DNA from: Bacillota bacterium
GTDB lineage: Bacteria; Bacillota; Limnochordia; Darwinibacteriales; DTU012
Assembly (NCBI GenBank): GCA_012837335.1
Contig: DURM01000023.1
Location: forward strand, 38,019-102,018
Direction of reading: 5' to 3'
DNA length: 64,000 nt
Of this stretch, positions 42,545 to 51,884 are shown piece after piece. Position numbers and translations under genes: made by a program. Below the pieces are notes generated by a model. That model searched no databases, was not told where the DNA came from, and saw only the letters and a list, made by a program, of their open reading frames with translations. Within the stretch, counting starts at the first letter, position 1. Each line of letters starts with the position of its first letter.

Positions 42545-43321
42545 TTAAGAAGTTGCTAAAAACCGTCTCAGGTGTTTTAAGGCTGCTTTTTCTAATCGGG
42601 AGACCTGAGCTTGAGAAATCCCGATTTCCTCCGCTACTTCCATCTGCGTGCGCCCGTCATAAAATCGCATAGTCAAGATCAGCTTTTCCCGTTCATTTAA
42701 CCGCTGCATCCCTTCTTTAATTGATACTCCTTCCAGCCAATTGCCATCGAGATTTTTTTCATCACGGATTTGATCCATAACAAAGATCGGATCACCACCA
42801 TCGTGGTAAATCGGTTCAAATAAGGAGATGGGTTCTTGAATTGCATCCAGCGCAAAAACTATATCTTCTCTGGGTATCTGCAGTTCTTCAGCTATTTGAC
42901 TTATTGTTGGTTCTTTTGCATATTTATTAGCTAAAGAATCTCTTACCTGAAGCGCTTTATAAGCGATATCCCGCAGAGAGCGGCTGACCCTGATCGGGTT
43001 GTTATCTCGCAGATATCGTCTGATCTCACCAATGATCATAGGCACAGCATATGTTGAGAACTTAACATTTTGACTGAGATCGAAGTTATCAATAGCCTTC
43101 ATCAAGCCGATACATCCCACTTGAAACAAATCATCCACATACTCACCGCGGTTATTAAAGCGCTGGATTACACTTAAGACCAGCCTTAAGTTGCCCTGAA
43201 CCATTTCTTCGCGGGCCTGCTGGTCGCCATCTTTTATTTTGGCAAGGAGTTCACGCATTTTCTTATTAGAGAGAACAGGCAGTTTAGATGTATTTACACC
43301 GCAGATCTCAACCTTGTTCAT
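42545..43321 (-). CDS. sigG: RNA polymerase sporulation sigma factor SigG
   Basis: Late forespore-specific sigma factor. The N-terminal VEICGVNTSKLPVLSNKKM is the conserved SigG anti-sigma-sensitive extension, followed by region 2 (LRLVLSVIQRFNNRGEYVDDLFQVGCIGLMKAIDNFD), region 3, and region 4 (MEVAEEIGISQAQVSRLEKAALKHL). Length 258 is normal. GGGGAGG precedes the ATG. In Bacillus sigG follows spoIIGA-sigE in the same direction; here it diverges from them and leads into spoIIR. I found no convincing sigma-F promoter in the 165-bp divergent gap. Confidence 0.97.
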   Translation of the reverse strand: MNKVEICGVNTSKLPVLSNKKMRELLAKIKDGDQQAREEMVQGNLRLVLSVIQRFNNRGEYVDDLFQVGCIGLMKAIDNFDLSQNVKFSTYAVPMIIGEIRRYLRDNNPIRVSRSLRDIAYKALQVRDSLANKYAKEPTISQIAEELQIPREDIVFALDAIQEPISLFEPIYHDGGDPIFVMDQIRDEKNLDGNWLEGVSIKEGMQRLNEREKLILTMRFYDGRTQMEVAEEIGISQAQVSRLEKAALKHLRRFLATS

Positions 43322-43486
43322 AAGATCCTCCCCTGATTATTTGACACTCACAAGAAAAGTATTGCCAGGAATTGAACGTTCTATTCCGGAATTCCAATGT
43401 TTATGAAATATATTAGGACAAAGGAGGAAATTGCCAATTTAACCACAAATATTCCCCTATAGAAATTGAGCGAGAGGAGGGAGCCG

Positions 43487-44464
43487 ATGCCGGGATACAT
43501 TATTTATATAGACGCACTGATTTTGCGGTTGTTTTCCAATTTTTTGTTTGAGTTCATCCTCTTATGGGCAGCTGCAGAAGTGACCCGGTCACCGACTACA
43601 CGCCCGAGACTGGCTCTTGGTGCGCTGATCGGAACTCTGCATTATCTGCTGTTCATGCTGTCAAGCTATAGTCTGATTCCCTTTTATGGACTGCTGAGGT
43701 TCTTTCCCACACTTGTCCTAATATCCTTATTGATGATCGTGGTATGCTTCTATCCTCGCACAAAAGGCAGGAAACTATTCCGAGTCCTAGCTTACTTTTA
43801 CGGTATTGGTTTTATCAGTGCCGGAGCCGGTATGGCAGCGGCCTATTTGCTCGGTTCTGCAGCTGAACCTCAGTTCACAGCCGGAGTTTTAGTCTCAATT
43901 GCGGTTATCTTAATAGCTGCTGAGCTTGGATGGGGAGTAATCCAAAAGCGGATTTACCACCATGTATATCAACTGCCGATCAAAATCGTTTTCAATGAAA
44001 GAAGTGTTGAATTAACCGCCCTGATCGATACTGGAAACCAATTAAAAGAGCCCCTCACCAAACAACCGGTAATCGTTGTAGAGCAAAATGCCTTGATGCC
44101 CTTATTTGATGAAGAAACAGCCCAGTTAATTGCTGATTTATCTTCAGGTAATCTCAGTGCAATCGATCACGCCGAACCCGATGTTGCAGTACGCTTACGA
44201 ATCATTCCCTTCAATGCCATCGGTGTAAAAAATGGGGTGTTAGTAGGATTTCGCCCTGATCGGATAGAGATCACAAACAGCAGCGAACAGTGTGATACAT
44301 CAGGTATTATCGCTGTCTACCAGCACACATTAGATCCTGACGGAGAATATCAAGCGCTGCTGCCGCCGGAACTTTTGGATAGTCCAGTTCCCGCCGCAGC
44401 GTCACCAATAACATTTCAGGGAGGAGAACCGACTCATGCAGCTCAGTCAGAACGTGAGGCTTAA
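43487..44464 (+). CDS. spoIIGA: sigma-E processing peptidase SpoIIGA
   Basis: Membrane aspartic protease that removes the pro-sequence of sigma-E. Five hydrophobic segments in the first 150 residues are followed by a cytoplasmic domain with the catalytic [14 protein letters not shown] motif (Asp181) and [18 protein letters not shown]. Length 325 from the ATG at 43487, chosen because GAGGAGGG lies six bases upstream. The end overlaps sigE by 29 bp. SpoIIR, its activator, is encoded 1 kb away on the opposite strand. Confidence 0.96.
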   Translation: MPGYIIYIDALILRLFSNFLFEFILLWAAAEVTRSPTTRPRLALGALIGTLHYLLFMLSSYSLIPFYGLLRFFPTLVLISLLMIVVCFYPRTKGRKLFRVLAYFYGIGFISAGAGMAAAYLLGSAAEPQFTAGVLVSIAVILIAAELGWGVIQKRIYHHVYQLPIKIVFNERSVELTALIDTGNQLKEPLTKQPVIVVEQNALMPLFDEETAQLIADLSSGNLSAIDHAEPDVAVRLRIIPFNAIGVKNGVLVGFRPDRIEITNSSEQCDTSGIIAVYQHTLDPDGEYQALLPPELLDSPVPAAASPITFQGGEPTHAAQSEREA

Positions 44465-45158
44465 GTTGAGATTACTGCTGATTAAACTGCTCACCATCCT
44501 GCGGATTACTCCTCCGGTACACTATGTGGGCAGCAGCGAGGTCCTTCCGCCCCCCTTAACCGCGGATGAAGAATCGGAACTTTTAAACAGACTGCGGGCA
44601 GGAGATCTTACAGTAAAATCTCCATTGATTGAGCACAACCTCCGGCTGGTAGTCTACATTGCCCGCAAGTTTGAAAACACCGGAATCTTTATTGAAGACT
44701 TAGTTTCAATCGGGACTATTGGCCTGATCAAAGCAGTTAACACTTTTGATCCCGATAAAAACATAAAGCTTGCCACTTATGCATCGCGCTGCATCGAGAA
44801 TGAAATCCTAATGTATCTGCGGCGCACAAGCAAAATTAGAGCAGAAGTGTCTTTCGACGAACCCTTAAACACGGACTGGGACGGAAACGAACTGGTACTT
44901 GCTGATGTAGTGGGAAGCGAAAGCGATGTGATCAAATATATTGAAGAAGAAGTGGATAAGGCCCTGTTAAAACAGGCCCTAGAACGGTTAAGCGGGCGGG
45001 AGAGGAAAATAATGGAGCTGAGATTCGGTTTAAATAATGGCATAGAAAAAACCCAGCGAGAAGTAGCAGATCTGCTGGGCATATCACAATCATATATCTC
45101 CCGCTTGGAAAAGAAAATCCTGAAAAAGCTCCAGCGGGAGATTCAAAGATTGAATTAA
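44436..45158 (+). CDS. sigE: RNA polymerase sporulation sigma factor SigE (pro-sigma-E)
   Basis: Early mother-cell sigma factor, made as an inactive membrane-associated precursor. The pro-sequence (residues 1 to about 30, [19 protein letters not shown]) is hydrophobic and basic and leads into [14 protein letters not shown], which corresponds to the cleavage region. Region 2 contains [38 protein letters not shown], region 4 has [25 protein letters not shown]. 240 residues, normal. Ribosome site GGGAGGAGAA lies in the spoIIGA end. A bidirectional terminator shared with ftsZ follows. Confidence 0.98.
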   Translation: MQLSQNVRLKLRLLLIKLLTILRITPPVHYVGSSEVLPPPLTADEESELLNRLRAGDLTVKSPLIEHNLRLVVYIARKFENTGIFIEDLVSIGTIGLIKAVNTFDPDKNIKLATYASRCIENEILMYLRRTSKIRAEVSFDEPLNTDWDGNELVLADVVGSESDVIKYIEEEVDKALLKQALERLSGRERKIMELRFGLNNGIEKTQREVADLLGISQSYISRLEKKILKKLQREIQRLN

Positions 45159-45183
45159 AAAAAGAGGCTTCGCCTCTTTTTTA
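45157..45183. terminator. bidirectional terminator between sigE and ftsZ
   Basis: AAAAAAGAGGC-TTC-GCCTCTTTTTT; an 11-bp symmetrical stem with T tracts on both strands between two convergent genes. It touches the sigE stop and the ftsZ stop. Confidence 0.9.
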
Positions 45184-46227
45184 TTTCTTTCTTAAAAACG
45201 CTGGAATATCCAAATCCTCACTAGTAAACGGACGGATGTCAAGCTCACTTTCCTCCCCAGGTAGGGTTCTTTCGGCAGCATCAAACCCAGTAGCAATTAC
45301 AGTAACAATAATCTCGTCCTGGAGATCTTCATTGATCACTGCTCCGAAAATGATATTTGCATCAGGATCGGCTGTATCAGCGACAATTCCCGCGGCTTCG
45401 TTGACTTCAAGTAAACCTAGGTTGGAGCTTCCACTCAAACTCAATAAGATGCCTTTTGCACCCTTAATTGATGCTTCCAGCAGCGGGCTGGAGATAGCCT
45501 GTTTAGCTGCTTGGATAGCTCTATCATCACCGGAAGCTTGTCCAATGCCCATTAAGGCAGAACCCGCATTTGTCATGATTGCCCTCACGTCAGCAAAGTC
45601 AAGGTTAATAAGTCCCGGAACTGTGATCAAATCAGATATTCCCTGCACACCTTGACGCAGGACATCATCAGCAATTTTAAAGGCTTCCAGCATGGTGGTT
45701 CTTTTTTCGGCTACCTGCAGCAGGCGGTCATTGGGAATTGTAATCAGCGTATCAACTTTGGCTTTCAAAAGCTCAATTCCCTTTTCTGCCTGAGCTTGGC
45801 GTCTGCGTCCCTCAAACGCAAAAGGTTTAGTAACTACACCCACTGTGAGGGCTGAGCATTCTTTAGCAATTTCAGCCACAACCGGTGCCGCACCGGTACC
45901 GGTGCCACCACCCATCCCGGCAGTGATAAACACCATGTCGGCACCTTCCAGCACAGCGCGGATTTCTTCCTTGCTTTCCTCTGCCGAACGCTGACCGACC
46001 TCCGGATTTGAACCTGCGCCTAGACCTTTAGTCAGCTTAGCACCAATTTGGATCTTATCGTTGGCTTCTGACAGCATCAATGCTTGAGCATCAGTATTTA
46101 AAGCAATAAAATGTACACCCTGCAGACCCGCATGAATCATTCGGTTAACAGCATTGCTGCCGCCTCCACCCACACCGACAACTTTTATGTTGGCGAACTG
46201 ACCACCCTCAAGATCAAACTCAAACAT
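45181..46227 (-). CDS. ftsZ: cell division protein FtsZ
   Basis: Tubulin-like GTPase that forms the division ring. [17 protein letters not shown] at the N-terminus, the tubulin signature [13 protein letters not shown] at about residue 104, and [15 protein letters not shown] [15 protein letters not shown] at 205 are present; the C-terminal peptide DIPAFLRKK that binds membrane tethers and regulators is intact after a very short linker. I use the ATG at 46227, five bases after AAGGGGG, giving 348 residues. No ftsA precedes it; divIB does, across a 100-bp gap in which I see no clear promoter. Confidence 0.98.
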   Translation of the reverse strand: MFEFDLEGGQFANIKVVGVGGGGSNAVNRMIHAGLQGVHFIALNTDAQALMLSEANDKIQIGAKLTKGLGAGSNPEVGQRSAEESKEEIRAVLEGADMVFITAGMGGGTGTGAAPVVAEIAKECSALTVGVVTKPFAFEGRRRQAQAEKGIELLKAKVDTLITIPNDRLLQVAEKRTTMLEAFKIADDVLRQGVQGISDLITVPGLINLDFADVRAIMTNAGSALMGIGQASGDDRAIQAAKQAISSPLLEASIKGAKGILLSLSGSSNLGLLEVNEAAGIVADTADPDANIIFGAVINEDLQDEIIVTVIATGFDAAERTLPGEESELDIRPFTSEDLDIPAFLRKK

Positions 46228-46327
46228 AAGATCCCCCTTCTCTGGTCCACAAATGTAAAACAAACATTAATCCATATACTGCAAAATCCTCATTTGTTAG
46301 TTCCACATAATCAACAGTATTTCCTTT

Positions 46328-46990
46328 TTATTCAATAATCACTGGACTGTTGGCAACACGCAGGTCAATGCGCTTAGGAACTGCACTGCGTTTAGCCAAC
46401 TCTTGTAATATCAAGTCTAAAGCTGCCAGTTTGCGGTCTAAATCCCGCAGATTGCCAAGGAGAATTTGAGTACCGGCTCTAGTAATCAACGTCTGCTCCA
46501 GAGAATTCCACTCAGATACATTCTCATACAATCCTGTCGGCAGCTGAGCTAACAGCCTGGCTATGGAAATGAACTGCTCACCAGCATCCAAATCAATATT
46601 CGTGACCAATGGCAGCGATCCGAAGTTAAATCCCCGCGGAGGAGGCAGGACTACTCCCTCGTCATCTAAAACAAACCAACTATCACTGCCTGCAACCAAA
46701 GCCACAGGTTTGCGTTCTGTCACCTTCACACTGAGATGGTTTGGCCACTTCCAGGCTACAGCCGCGTCTTTTATCCATATATGGCCTCGGATTTGCTCAG
46801 CCAATTCTCCTTTATCGATCCGAAAGACATTTCGGCCGGCATAGCTTGTCTCGGCAAGCAGATCACTTGGAGCTAAAAAAGTAAGGCCGCTCCATTCTAG
46901 TTCATCCAAACTGAAATAACTGGAATTAAGAAATGCATAAGCGCATAAAACAAGGATTATGATTACAATTGATATAATTCTACGCTGCAC
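46328..46990 (-). CDS. divIB: cell division protein FtsQ/DivIB
   Basis: Bitopic division protein of about 220 residues: a short cytoplasmic tail, a membrane helix (IISIVIIILVLCAYAFL), a POTRA domain (FSLDELEWSGLTFLAPSDLL ... DAAVAWKWPNHLSVKVTERKPVALV) and a beta domain. It bridges FtsL and the division PBP. GGGGAGG abuts an ATG at 46999, so the GTG at 46990, nine bases from it, may be the true start; the difference is three residues. It lies between murA and ftsZ. Confidence 0.92.
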   Translation of the reverse strand: MQRRIISIVIIILVLCAYAFLNSSYFSLDELEWSGLTFLAPSDLLAETSYAGRNVFRIDKGELAEQIRGHIWIKDAAVAWKWPNHLSVKVTERKPVALVAGSDSWFVLDDEGVVLPPPRGFNFGSLPLVTNIDLDAGEQFISIARLLAQLPTGLYENVSEWNSLEQTLITRAGTQILLGNLRDLDRKLAALDLILQELAKRSAVPKRIDLRVANSPVIIE

Positions 46991-47058
46991 CTTGCTCATC
47001 CTCCCCTGCCCAAAAAAATAGGACGGACCTTGTGGTAAGGGTAACTGACTAACTACAG

Positions 47059-48324
47059 TCAGTTACCCTCTTCAGTAATTAGTTCAATTTTTGCACCGAC
47101 TCCCTGCAGCTTTTCAACTAGTTTTTCGTATCCCCGCATGATATGCTCCACACCGGACACTTTAGTTATCCCATGGGCGGCCAAACCAGCAATAACAAGG
47201 GCCGCTCCAGCCCGGAGATCTACTGCGCGCACCGAAGCACCGGTCAGCTGTTTTACCCCTCGCACAATCGCAGAATTTGTATCAAGCTGAATATTGGCGC
47301 CCATTCGCCTTAATTCCTCTACATGCCCAAAGCGGCGGGAGTAAACCGTTTCCTTAATCACACTACTCCCTTCTGCTAAAGTGACTAAACTCATAAACTG
47401 CGGCTGCAGATCGGTGGCAAACCCGGGATAAGGCAGGGTAATGATATTAGCCGGCTGGATTGTTCTACCTGATTCAAGTGTTATTTTATTTAATCCAATC
47501 GAGAGCCGCGCGTTAGTTTCAACCAATTTGCTCAATAAAGCCTGAATGTGCTGGGGAATAACATTTTCCAAAGTAATGCTGCCCCGAGTAACTGCTGCTG
47601 CTAATAAATAAGTCCCAGCTTCGATCCGATCTGGAATCACTGTATACTCAGTACTGCCTAAATGGTCAGCATCGATGCCTTCCACCACTATTACACTGGT
47701 ACCGGCCCCATATACTTTAGCTCCCATTTGATTAAGAAAGTTTTGGATATCAACTATCTCCGGTTCCCGCGCTGCATTGTAGATAATGGTTTTTCCTTTA
47801 GCCAATGATGCTGCCATCATTAAGTTTTCGGTAGCGCCGACGCTGGGGAAATCGAGGGAAATCTCCTGTCCAGTCAAGCGCAAACAGCGGGCAGTAATAT
47901 AACCGTGCCGCTCTTCAATCACCGCTCCTAGGCGCTCAAGATTTCTTAAATGCAGATCTATCGGTCGATCGCCAATAGCACAGCCACCGGGCTTAGCAAT
48001 TTTTACCCAGCCTAAACGGGCTAATAAAGGGCCCATAACCTGAATCGAAGCCCGCATCTCCTGCACCAAATCGGTCGGCGGTTCGCCGGATATCTCATCT
48101 ACTTCTAAGGTAAGAATCGAATCGGCAAGTTCAGCCTTAACCCCTAAAGCGGTCAGCACACCAATCATGGTATACACGTCTTTAATTGCAGGAACATCGT
48201 GAATCACAAATTTACCCCTACCCAGCAGCGCTGCCGCCATCAATTTCAGCACAGCGTTTTTAGCGCCGCTGATCCGGATGGTGCCTGACAGTGGATAACC
48301 ACCCTCGATCAATAACTTTTGCAT
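47059..48324 (-). CDS. murA: UDP-N-acetylglucosamine 1-carboxyvinyltransferase
   Basis: First committed enzyme of peptidoglycan synthesis, transferring enolpyruvate to UDP-GlcNAc. The 421-residue protein begins MQKLLIEGGYPLSGTIRISGAKNA; the catalytic and fosfomycin-target cysteine is present at Cys115 in KPGGCAIGDRP, so fosfomycin sensitivity is expected at the target level. C-terminal ARAALV-type DLRAGAALVIAGL is present. ATG at 48324 with GAGGTGATAGG upstream. It lies between ftsW and divIB inside the division cluster, where Bacillus carries murB and murG. Confidence 0.97.
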   Translation of the reverse strand: MQKLLIEGGYPLSGTIRISGAKNAVLKLMAAALLGRGKFVIHDVPAIKDVYTMIGVLTALGVKAELADSILTLEVDEISGEPPTDLVQEMRASIQVMGPLLARLGWVKIAKPGGCAIGDRPIDLHLRNLERLGAVIEERHGYITARCLRLTGQEISLDFPSVGATENLMMAASLAKGKTIIYNAAREPEIVDIQNFLNQMGAKVYGAGTSVIVVEGIDADHLGSTEYTVIPDRIEAGTYLLAAAVTRGSITLENVIPQHIQALLSKLVETNARLSIGLNKITLESGRTIQPANIITLPYPGFATDLQPQFMSLVTLAEGSSVIKETVYSRRFGHVEELRRMGANIQLDTNSAIVRGVKQLTGASVRAVDLRAGAALVIAGLAAHGITKVSGVEHIMRGYEKLVEKLQGVGAKIELITEEGN

Positions 48325-48408
48325 CCTATCACCTCTGCTCCATGCTCCTTCAGCACTGTTCATAGTATGCAGGAGCTAGGTTTTGGTGAAAGGATGCAGA
48401 AAATAAAT

Positions 48409-49509
48409 TCATGAACTAAGCTGCCGGGAAATGTTCAGCAGTACCCCCACACTCGCCAGACTAATGATCAGCGACGAACCGCCATAGCTGATGAAGGGAA
48501 GGGTGATTCCCGTTACCGGAAGTACTCCAGTCACCACTCCGATATTTAAAAGAGCTTGAAAAGCAATCGTTGAGGTAAGGCCTATAGCCAAAAGGCTCCC
48601 ATACAAATCCGGAGCGTTAAGCGCAATTCTCAGTCCGCGCCAGGCTACCAAGAAGAACAGCAGCAGGACCAGAGCTCCGCCGATAAAACCTAATTCCTCA
48701 CAGAGAATCGGGAAAATAAAGTCAGTATGATGCTCAGGAAGATACGAAAATTTTTGCCTGCTGTTGCCCAAACCTAACCCGAACAAACCTCCGGAACCAA
48801 TCGCTGTTAAAGATTGGATGATATTCCAACCTGTACCGGTCGGATCAGCCCATGGATCCAAAAAAGCCAGCAGGCGTTTCGCCCGATAAGGCTCATATTT
48901 GATCAGATAATAAAAGGCTGGTACGGATAAGCATCCCAAAACAGCCATCTGTCCAAGATGAGCACCACCTGCAAACAAAATAATAACGATGGTAAAGACC
49001 ATAGTCATAGCGGTTCCGAAATCGGGCTCCATCATGATTAATCCAAATTGAATCCCCAGAATTACCAGCAGAGGCAGCAGACCGGATAAGAATTTCCTCA
49101 GCTTGCTGCGCTTGTTCGAAATATACAGTGCAGTGTAATTAACCATGGCCAATTTAGCGACTTCAGATGGCTGCAGGTTAAAGAAGCCCAAACTGATCCA
49201 GCGGGTTGATCCGCCGATATCATCGCCAATAAATAAGACTAAAACCAACAAAGCTATGGCGATAATCAACCCGGGTAGGGCTAAATATTGATAAATATGA
49301 TAATCAATCTTTGCAGCTGCGTACATACTAATCAATCCAAGTACTGCCCAGACCAACTGGCGCTTCACGTAGTGGTACGGATCGCGAAAATCGTTTATTC
49401 CCATTACTGATGATGCGCTGAAGACCATTACCAATCCAATACTTAAAAGTGCAATCACAGCTGTAAAGACAATTAAATCAATACTTCCTTCTTTCGTAAA
49501 AAATGCCAT
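48409..49509 (-). CDS. ftsW: FtsW/RodA/SpoVE family peptidoglycan glycosyltransferase
   Basis: SEDS-family polymerase of glycan strands, 366 residues with about ten membrane helices. MVFSASSVMG, LQPSEVAKLAMVNYTALYIS, YEPYRAKRLLAFLDPWADPTGTGWNIIQSLTAIGSGGLFG, EHHTDFIFPILCEELGFIGG and LPFISYGGSSLI are family hallmarks including the catalytic Asp region. It follows mraY and precedes murA. In Bacillus the gene here is spoVE; only one SEDS gene is present in this cluster, so it may serve vegetative division and cortex synthesis. ATG at 49509 with GGAAGGGGGG upstream is used. Confidence 0.94.
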   Translation of the reverse strand: MAFFTKEGSIDLIVFTAVIALLSIGLVMVFSASSVMGINDFRDPYHYVKRQLVWAVLGLISMYAAAKIDYHIYQYLALPGLIIAIALLVLVLFIGDDIGGSTRWISLGFFNLQPSEVAKLAMVNYTALYISNKRSKLRKFLSGLLPLLVILGIQFGLIMMEPDFGTAMTMVFTIVIILFAGGAHLGQMAVLGCLSVPAFYYLIKYEPYRAKRLLAFLDPWADPTGTGWNIIQSLTAIGSGGLFGLGLGNSRQKFSYLPEHHTDFIFPILCEELGFIGGALVLLLFFLVAWRGLRIALNAPDLYGSLLAIGLTSTIAFQALLNIGVVTGVLPVTGITLPFISYGGSSLIISLASVGVLLNISRQLSS

Positions 49510-49544
49510 CCGGTTTCGCCCCCCTTCCCTAAATCTATATTCGG

Positions 49545-50519
49545 TTAGAGGACTGCTAACAACCCCAATAGTGCGAAAAAGAGACCAACCAACCAAAATC
49601 TGGTGACAATCTTAGGCTCCTCCCATCCCAGCAGTTCAAAATGATGGTGGATTGGTGCCATTTTGAAGAAGCGTTTGCCTTTAGTTAACCGGAAATAAAC
49701 AACCTGAATAATGTCTGACAACGCTTCAATCACAAAAATCCCACCAATGATAACCAAATGAAGAGGTGTGCCGGTTAAAACTGCAAGAACAGCTACTGCT
49801 CCCCCCAGAGCCAGTGAACCGGTATCACCCATAAATACCGCCGCAGGATGGGCGTTAAACCAGGCAAAACCGAGACACGCTCCGGTTACAGCGCCTGCAA
49901 ACAGAGCCAGCTCGGGATTTCCCAAAAGATAGGCAACAGCGCCATACGCAGCCGCGGCAATCGCAACTGTACCTGAGGCTAATCCATCTAATCCGTCAGT
50001 CAGGTTTACTGCATTAGTAGTTCCAACCATAACTCCCAGTACCAAAATCGCATAAACTATTTTCGGGAGACTAATCACGATGTCTGTAAAAGGAATCAAA
50101 ATGTCAGTGCCGATATCCGGTCTGGAAATCGCATACAACGCCACTAAAAAACCAATAAAAAACTGCCCGAACAGCTTCTGCCGCGCTTTGAGTCCAAGCG
50201 ATCGGCGCGTTAAAATTATGATTAGATCATCCAAAAAACCAATAACGCCGTAAGCGAGCGTAGCGAATAATGCAAAGTACACTTGATTATTACCCCTGTT
50301 AAAGAACAGAACGGCGATGGTGACACCGATTAGGATCATTACTCCGCCCATCGTTGGGGTACCGGCTTTCTGAAGATGTCGTTTAGGACCATCTGACCGC
50401 ACATTTTGGCCGAATTTCAGATCATGTAAAAATTTGATAGTCATCGGGCCCATCAAAATTACGACAGCAAATGCTATCAAAGCCCCGAGAAACGGTAAAT
50501 AAATCGCAACATTTTCCAT
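49545..50519 (-). CDS. mraY: phospho-N-acetylmuramoyl-pentapeptide-transferase
   Basis: Membrane enzyme that transfers phospho-MurNAc-pentapeptide to undecaprenyl phosphate, making lipid I. About ten helices; KAGTPTMGGVMIL, the catalytic VNLTDGLDGLASG, AWFNAHPAAVFMGDTGSLALGG and PIHHHFELLGW are present. The ATG at 50519 is preferred over a TTG one codon earlier. It is 5 bp after murF. The next gene should be murD in the usual order but ftsW follows instead. Confidence 0.98.
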   Translation of the reverse strand: MENVAIYLPFLGALIAFAVVILMGPMTIKFLHDLKFGQNVRSDGPKRHLQKAGTPTMGGVMILIGVTIAVLFFNRGNNQVYFALFATLAYGVIGFLDDLIIILTRRSLGLKARQKLFGQFFIGFLVALYAISRPDIGTDILIPFTDIVISLPKIVYAILVLGVMVGTTNAVNLTDGLDGLASGTVAIAAAAYGAVAYLLGNPELALFAGAVTGACLGFAWFNAHPAAVFMGDTGSLALGGAVAVLAVLTGTPLHLVIIGGIFVIEALSDIIQVVYFRLTKGKRFFKMAPIHHHFELLGWEEPKIVTRFWLVGLFFALLGLLAVL

Positions 50520-50524
50520 CAAAC

Positions 50525-51880
50525 TTACCTCACTTTTAATACTTCTGCTGCCCGCTCCAGCTGAACCGAGCGCGATGCTTTAATTAATACCAAATCTTGG
50601 GGATTAATCAGGCCCTCGAGTTCAGAAAGCAGTTCTTCAACTGAATGATATATTTTCAATTGCGAAGGCGATGCCCCGGCAGATTCTGCACCTTTCTGCA
50701 TATAATCTGCAAACCTGCCGACAAAGATTAGAAAGTCGCAGACTTGAGCAGCATACCGGCCTACTTCCTGATGCGCACTTTCGGATATTGATCCCAGCTC
50801 ATACATGTCTCCAAGGACAGCCACTTTTCTGCCGCTGGAAGCCATCAGATCAAGCGTTTCGAGAGCTGACCGCACCGATGCGGGACTGGCGTTGTAAGCG
50901 TCATTTAAGATCGTGATCCCGCTTTTTCCCTCTTCCTTCTCAAACCGCATTCCGGTCAACTCTACGTGTTTCAAAGCGGATGCTGCCTCTGATACGGGTA
51001 TTCCAAACTGCAAACCCACGCCCACAGCGGCAAGGCTGTTTAAAACATTGTGAACGCCCCGAACCGGCAGCGAAACAGATACACGGATATCATTCCAGAG
51101 CAGATCATAGCTAGCGCAGCCATCTTGATCAACCCGGATGTTTTCAGCCCGCAGCTGATTAGCGGCATTTTTCCCAAAAAACAACACCCGACCTGCTTTA
51201 GATGCGTGGTTGCGGACCCGATGGTCATCACCGTTAAGAACCGCCGTACCGCCCGGCCTAAGCCCTTCGAGAAGCTCAGCTTTAGCTTGAGCAATATTGT
51301 CTAAACTTCCCAAAAGCTCCATGTGCACTGGATTAACATTCGTAATCACTGCTACCTGAGGTGGAGCAATCTCTGTTAAATGCAGAATTTCACCCAGTCC
51401 ACGCATACCCATCTCCAGAACAACAATCTCATGGTGCGGTTCAATCGCCAAGATAGTCAAGGGCACTCCAATTTCGTTGTTGTAATTTCCTTGGGTTTTC
51501 CAGACCGAATATTTGGCTTCCAAAACTGCTGCAGTAAAATCCTTGGTTGTCGTCTTGCCGTTGCTCCCGGTTACAGCCACAACAGGGATGTCAATCTGTT
51601 TCAGCTGATACTGCGCTAGTTTCTGGAGAGCTGTAAGGGGATCATCGACTTCAATTGTCCGTTCACCGCGACCATAACCCCGCCTTACCACCGCGTATCC
51701 ACCAGCTTTTAGAACATCATCTACAAAATCATGACCATCAACATTTGATCCGGGCAGGGCAAAAAACAAACACTCCGCTTCCGCATCACGGCTGTCAATA
51801 ATAACCTTTGAGATTAGATTTTGATCACTGCGCCGCTGACCCAAAAGATCGGCAGCTTGTTTAAAAGTGAGTGGATACAT
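50525..51880 (-). CDS. murF: UDP-N-acetylmuramoyl-tripeptide-D-alanyl-D-alanine ligase
   Basis: Final cytoplasmic Mur ligase, adding D-Ala-D-Ala. 451 residues with the N-terminal substrate domain (IDSRDAEAECLFFALPGSNVDGHDFV), ATP loop VTGSNGKTTTKDF at about 105, EMGMRGLGEI and the C-terminal DAYNASPASVRSALE and LGDMYELG motifs. GGAGCTGTAAGATC precedes the ATG. It follows murE by 4 bp. Confidence 0.98.
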   Translation of the reverse strand: MYPLTFKQAADLLGQRRSDQNLISKVIIDSRDAEAECLFFALPGSNVDGHDFVDDVLKAGGYAVVRRGYGRGERTIEVDDPLTALQKLAQYQLKQIDIPVVAVTGSNGKTTTKDFTAAVLEAKYSVWKTQGNYNNEIGVPLTILAIEPHHEIVVLEMGMRGLGEILHLTEIAPPQVAVITNVNPVHMELLGSLDNIAQAKAELLEGLRPGGTAVLNGDDHRVRNHASKAGRVLFFGKNAANQLRAENIRVDQDGCASYDLLWNDIRVSVSLPVRGVHNVLNSLAAVGVGLQFGIPVSEAASALKHVELTGMRFEKEEGKSGITILNDAYNASPASVRSALETLDLMASSGRKVAVLGDMYELGSISESAHQEVGRYAAQVCDFLIFVGRFADYMQKGAESAGASPSQLKIYHSVEELLSELEGLINPQDLVLIKASRSVQLERAAEVLKVR

Positions 51881-51884
51881 GATC

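Noticed and set aside
43322..43486. Spo0A box and sigma-F promoter in the sigG-spoIIGA divergent gap
   Set aside because: A TGTCAAA sequence resembles a 0A box and GCAATA resembles a sigma-F -35, but neither has a correctly spaced second element, so I did not annotate them.
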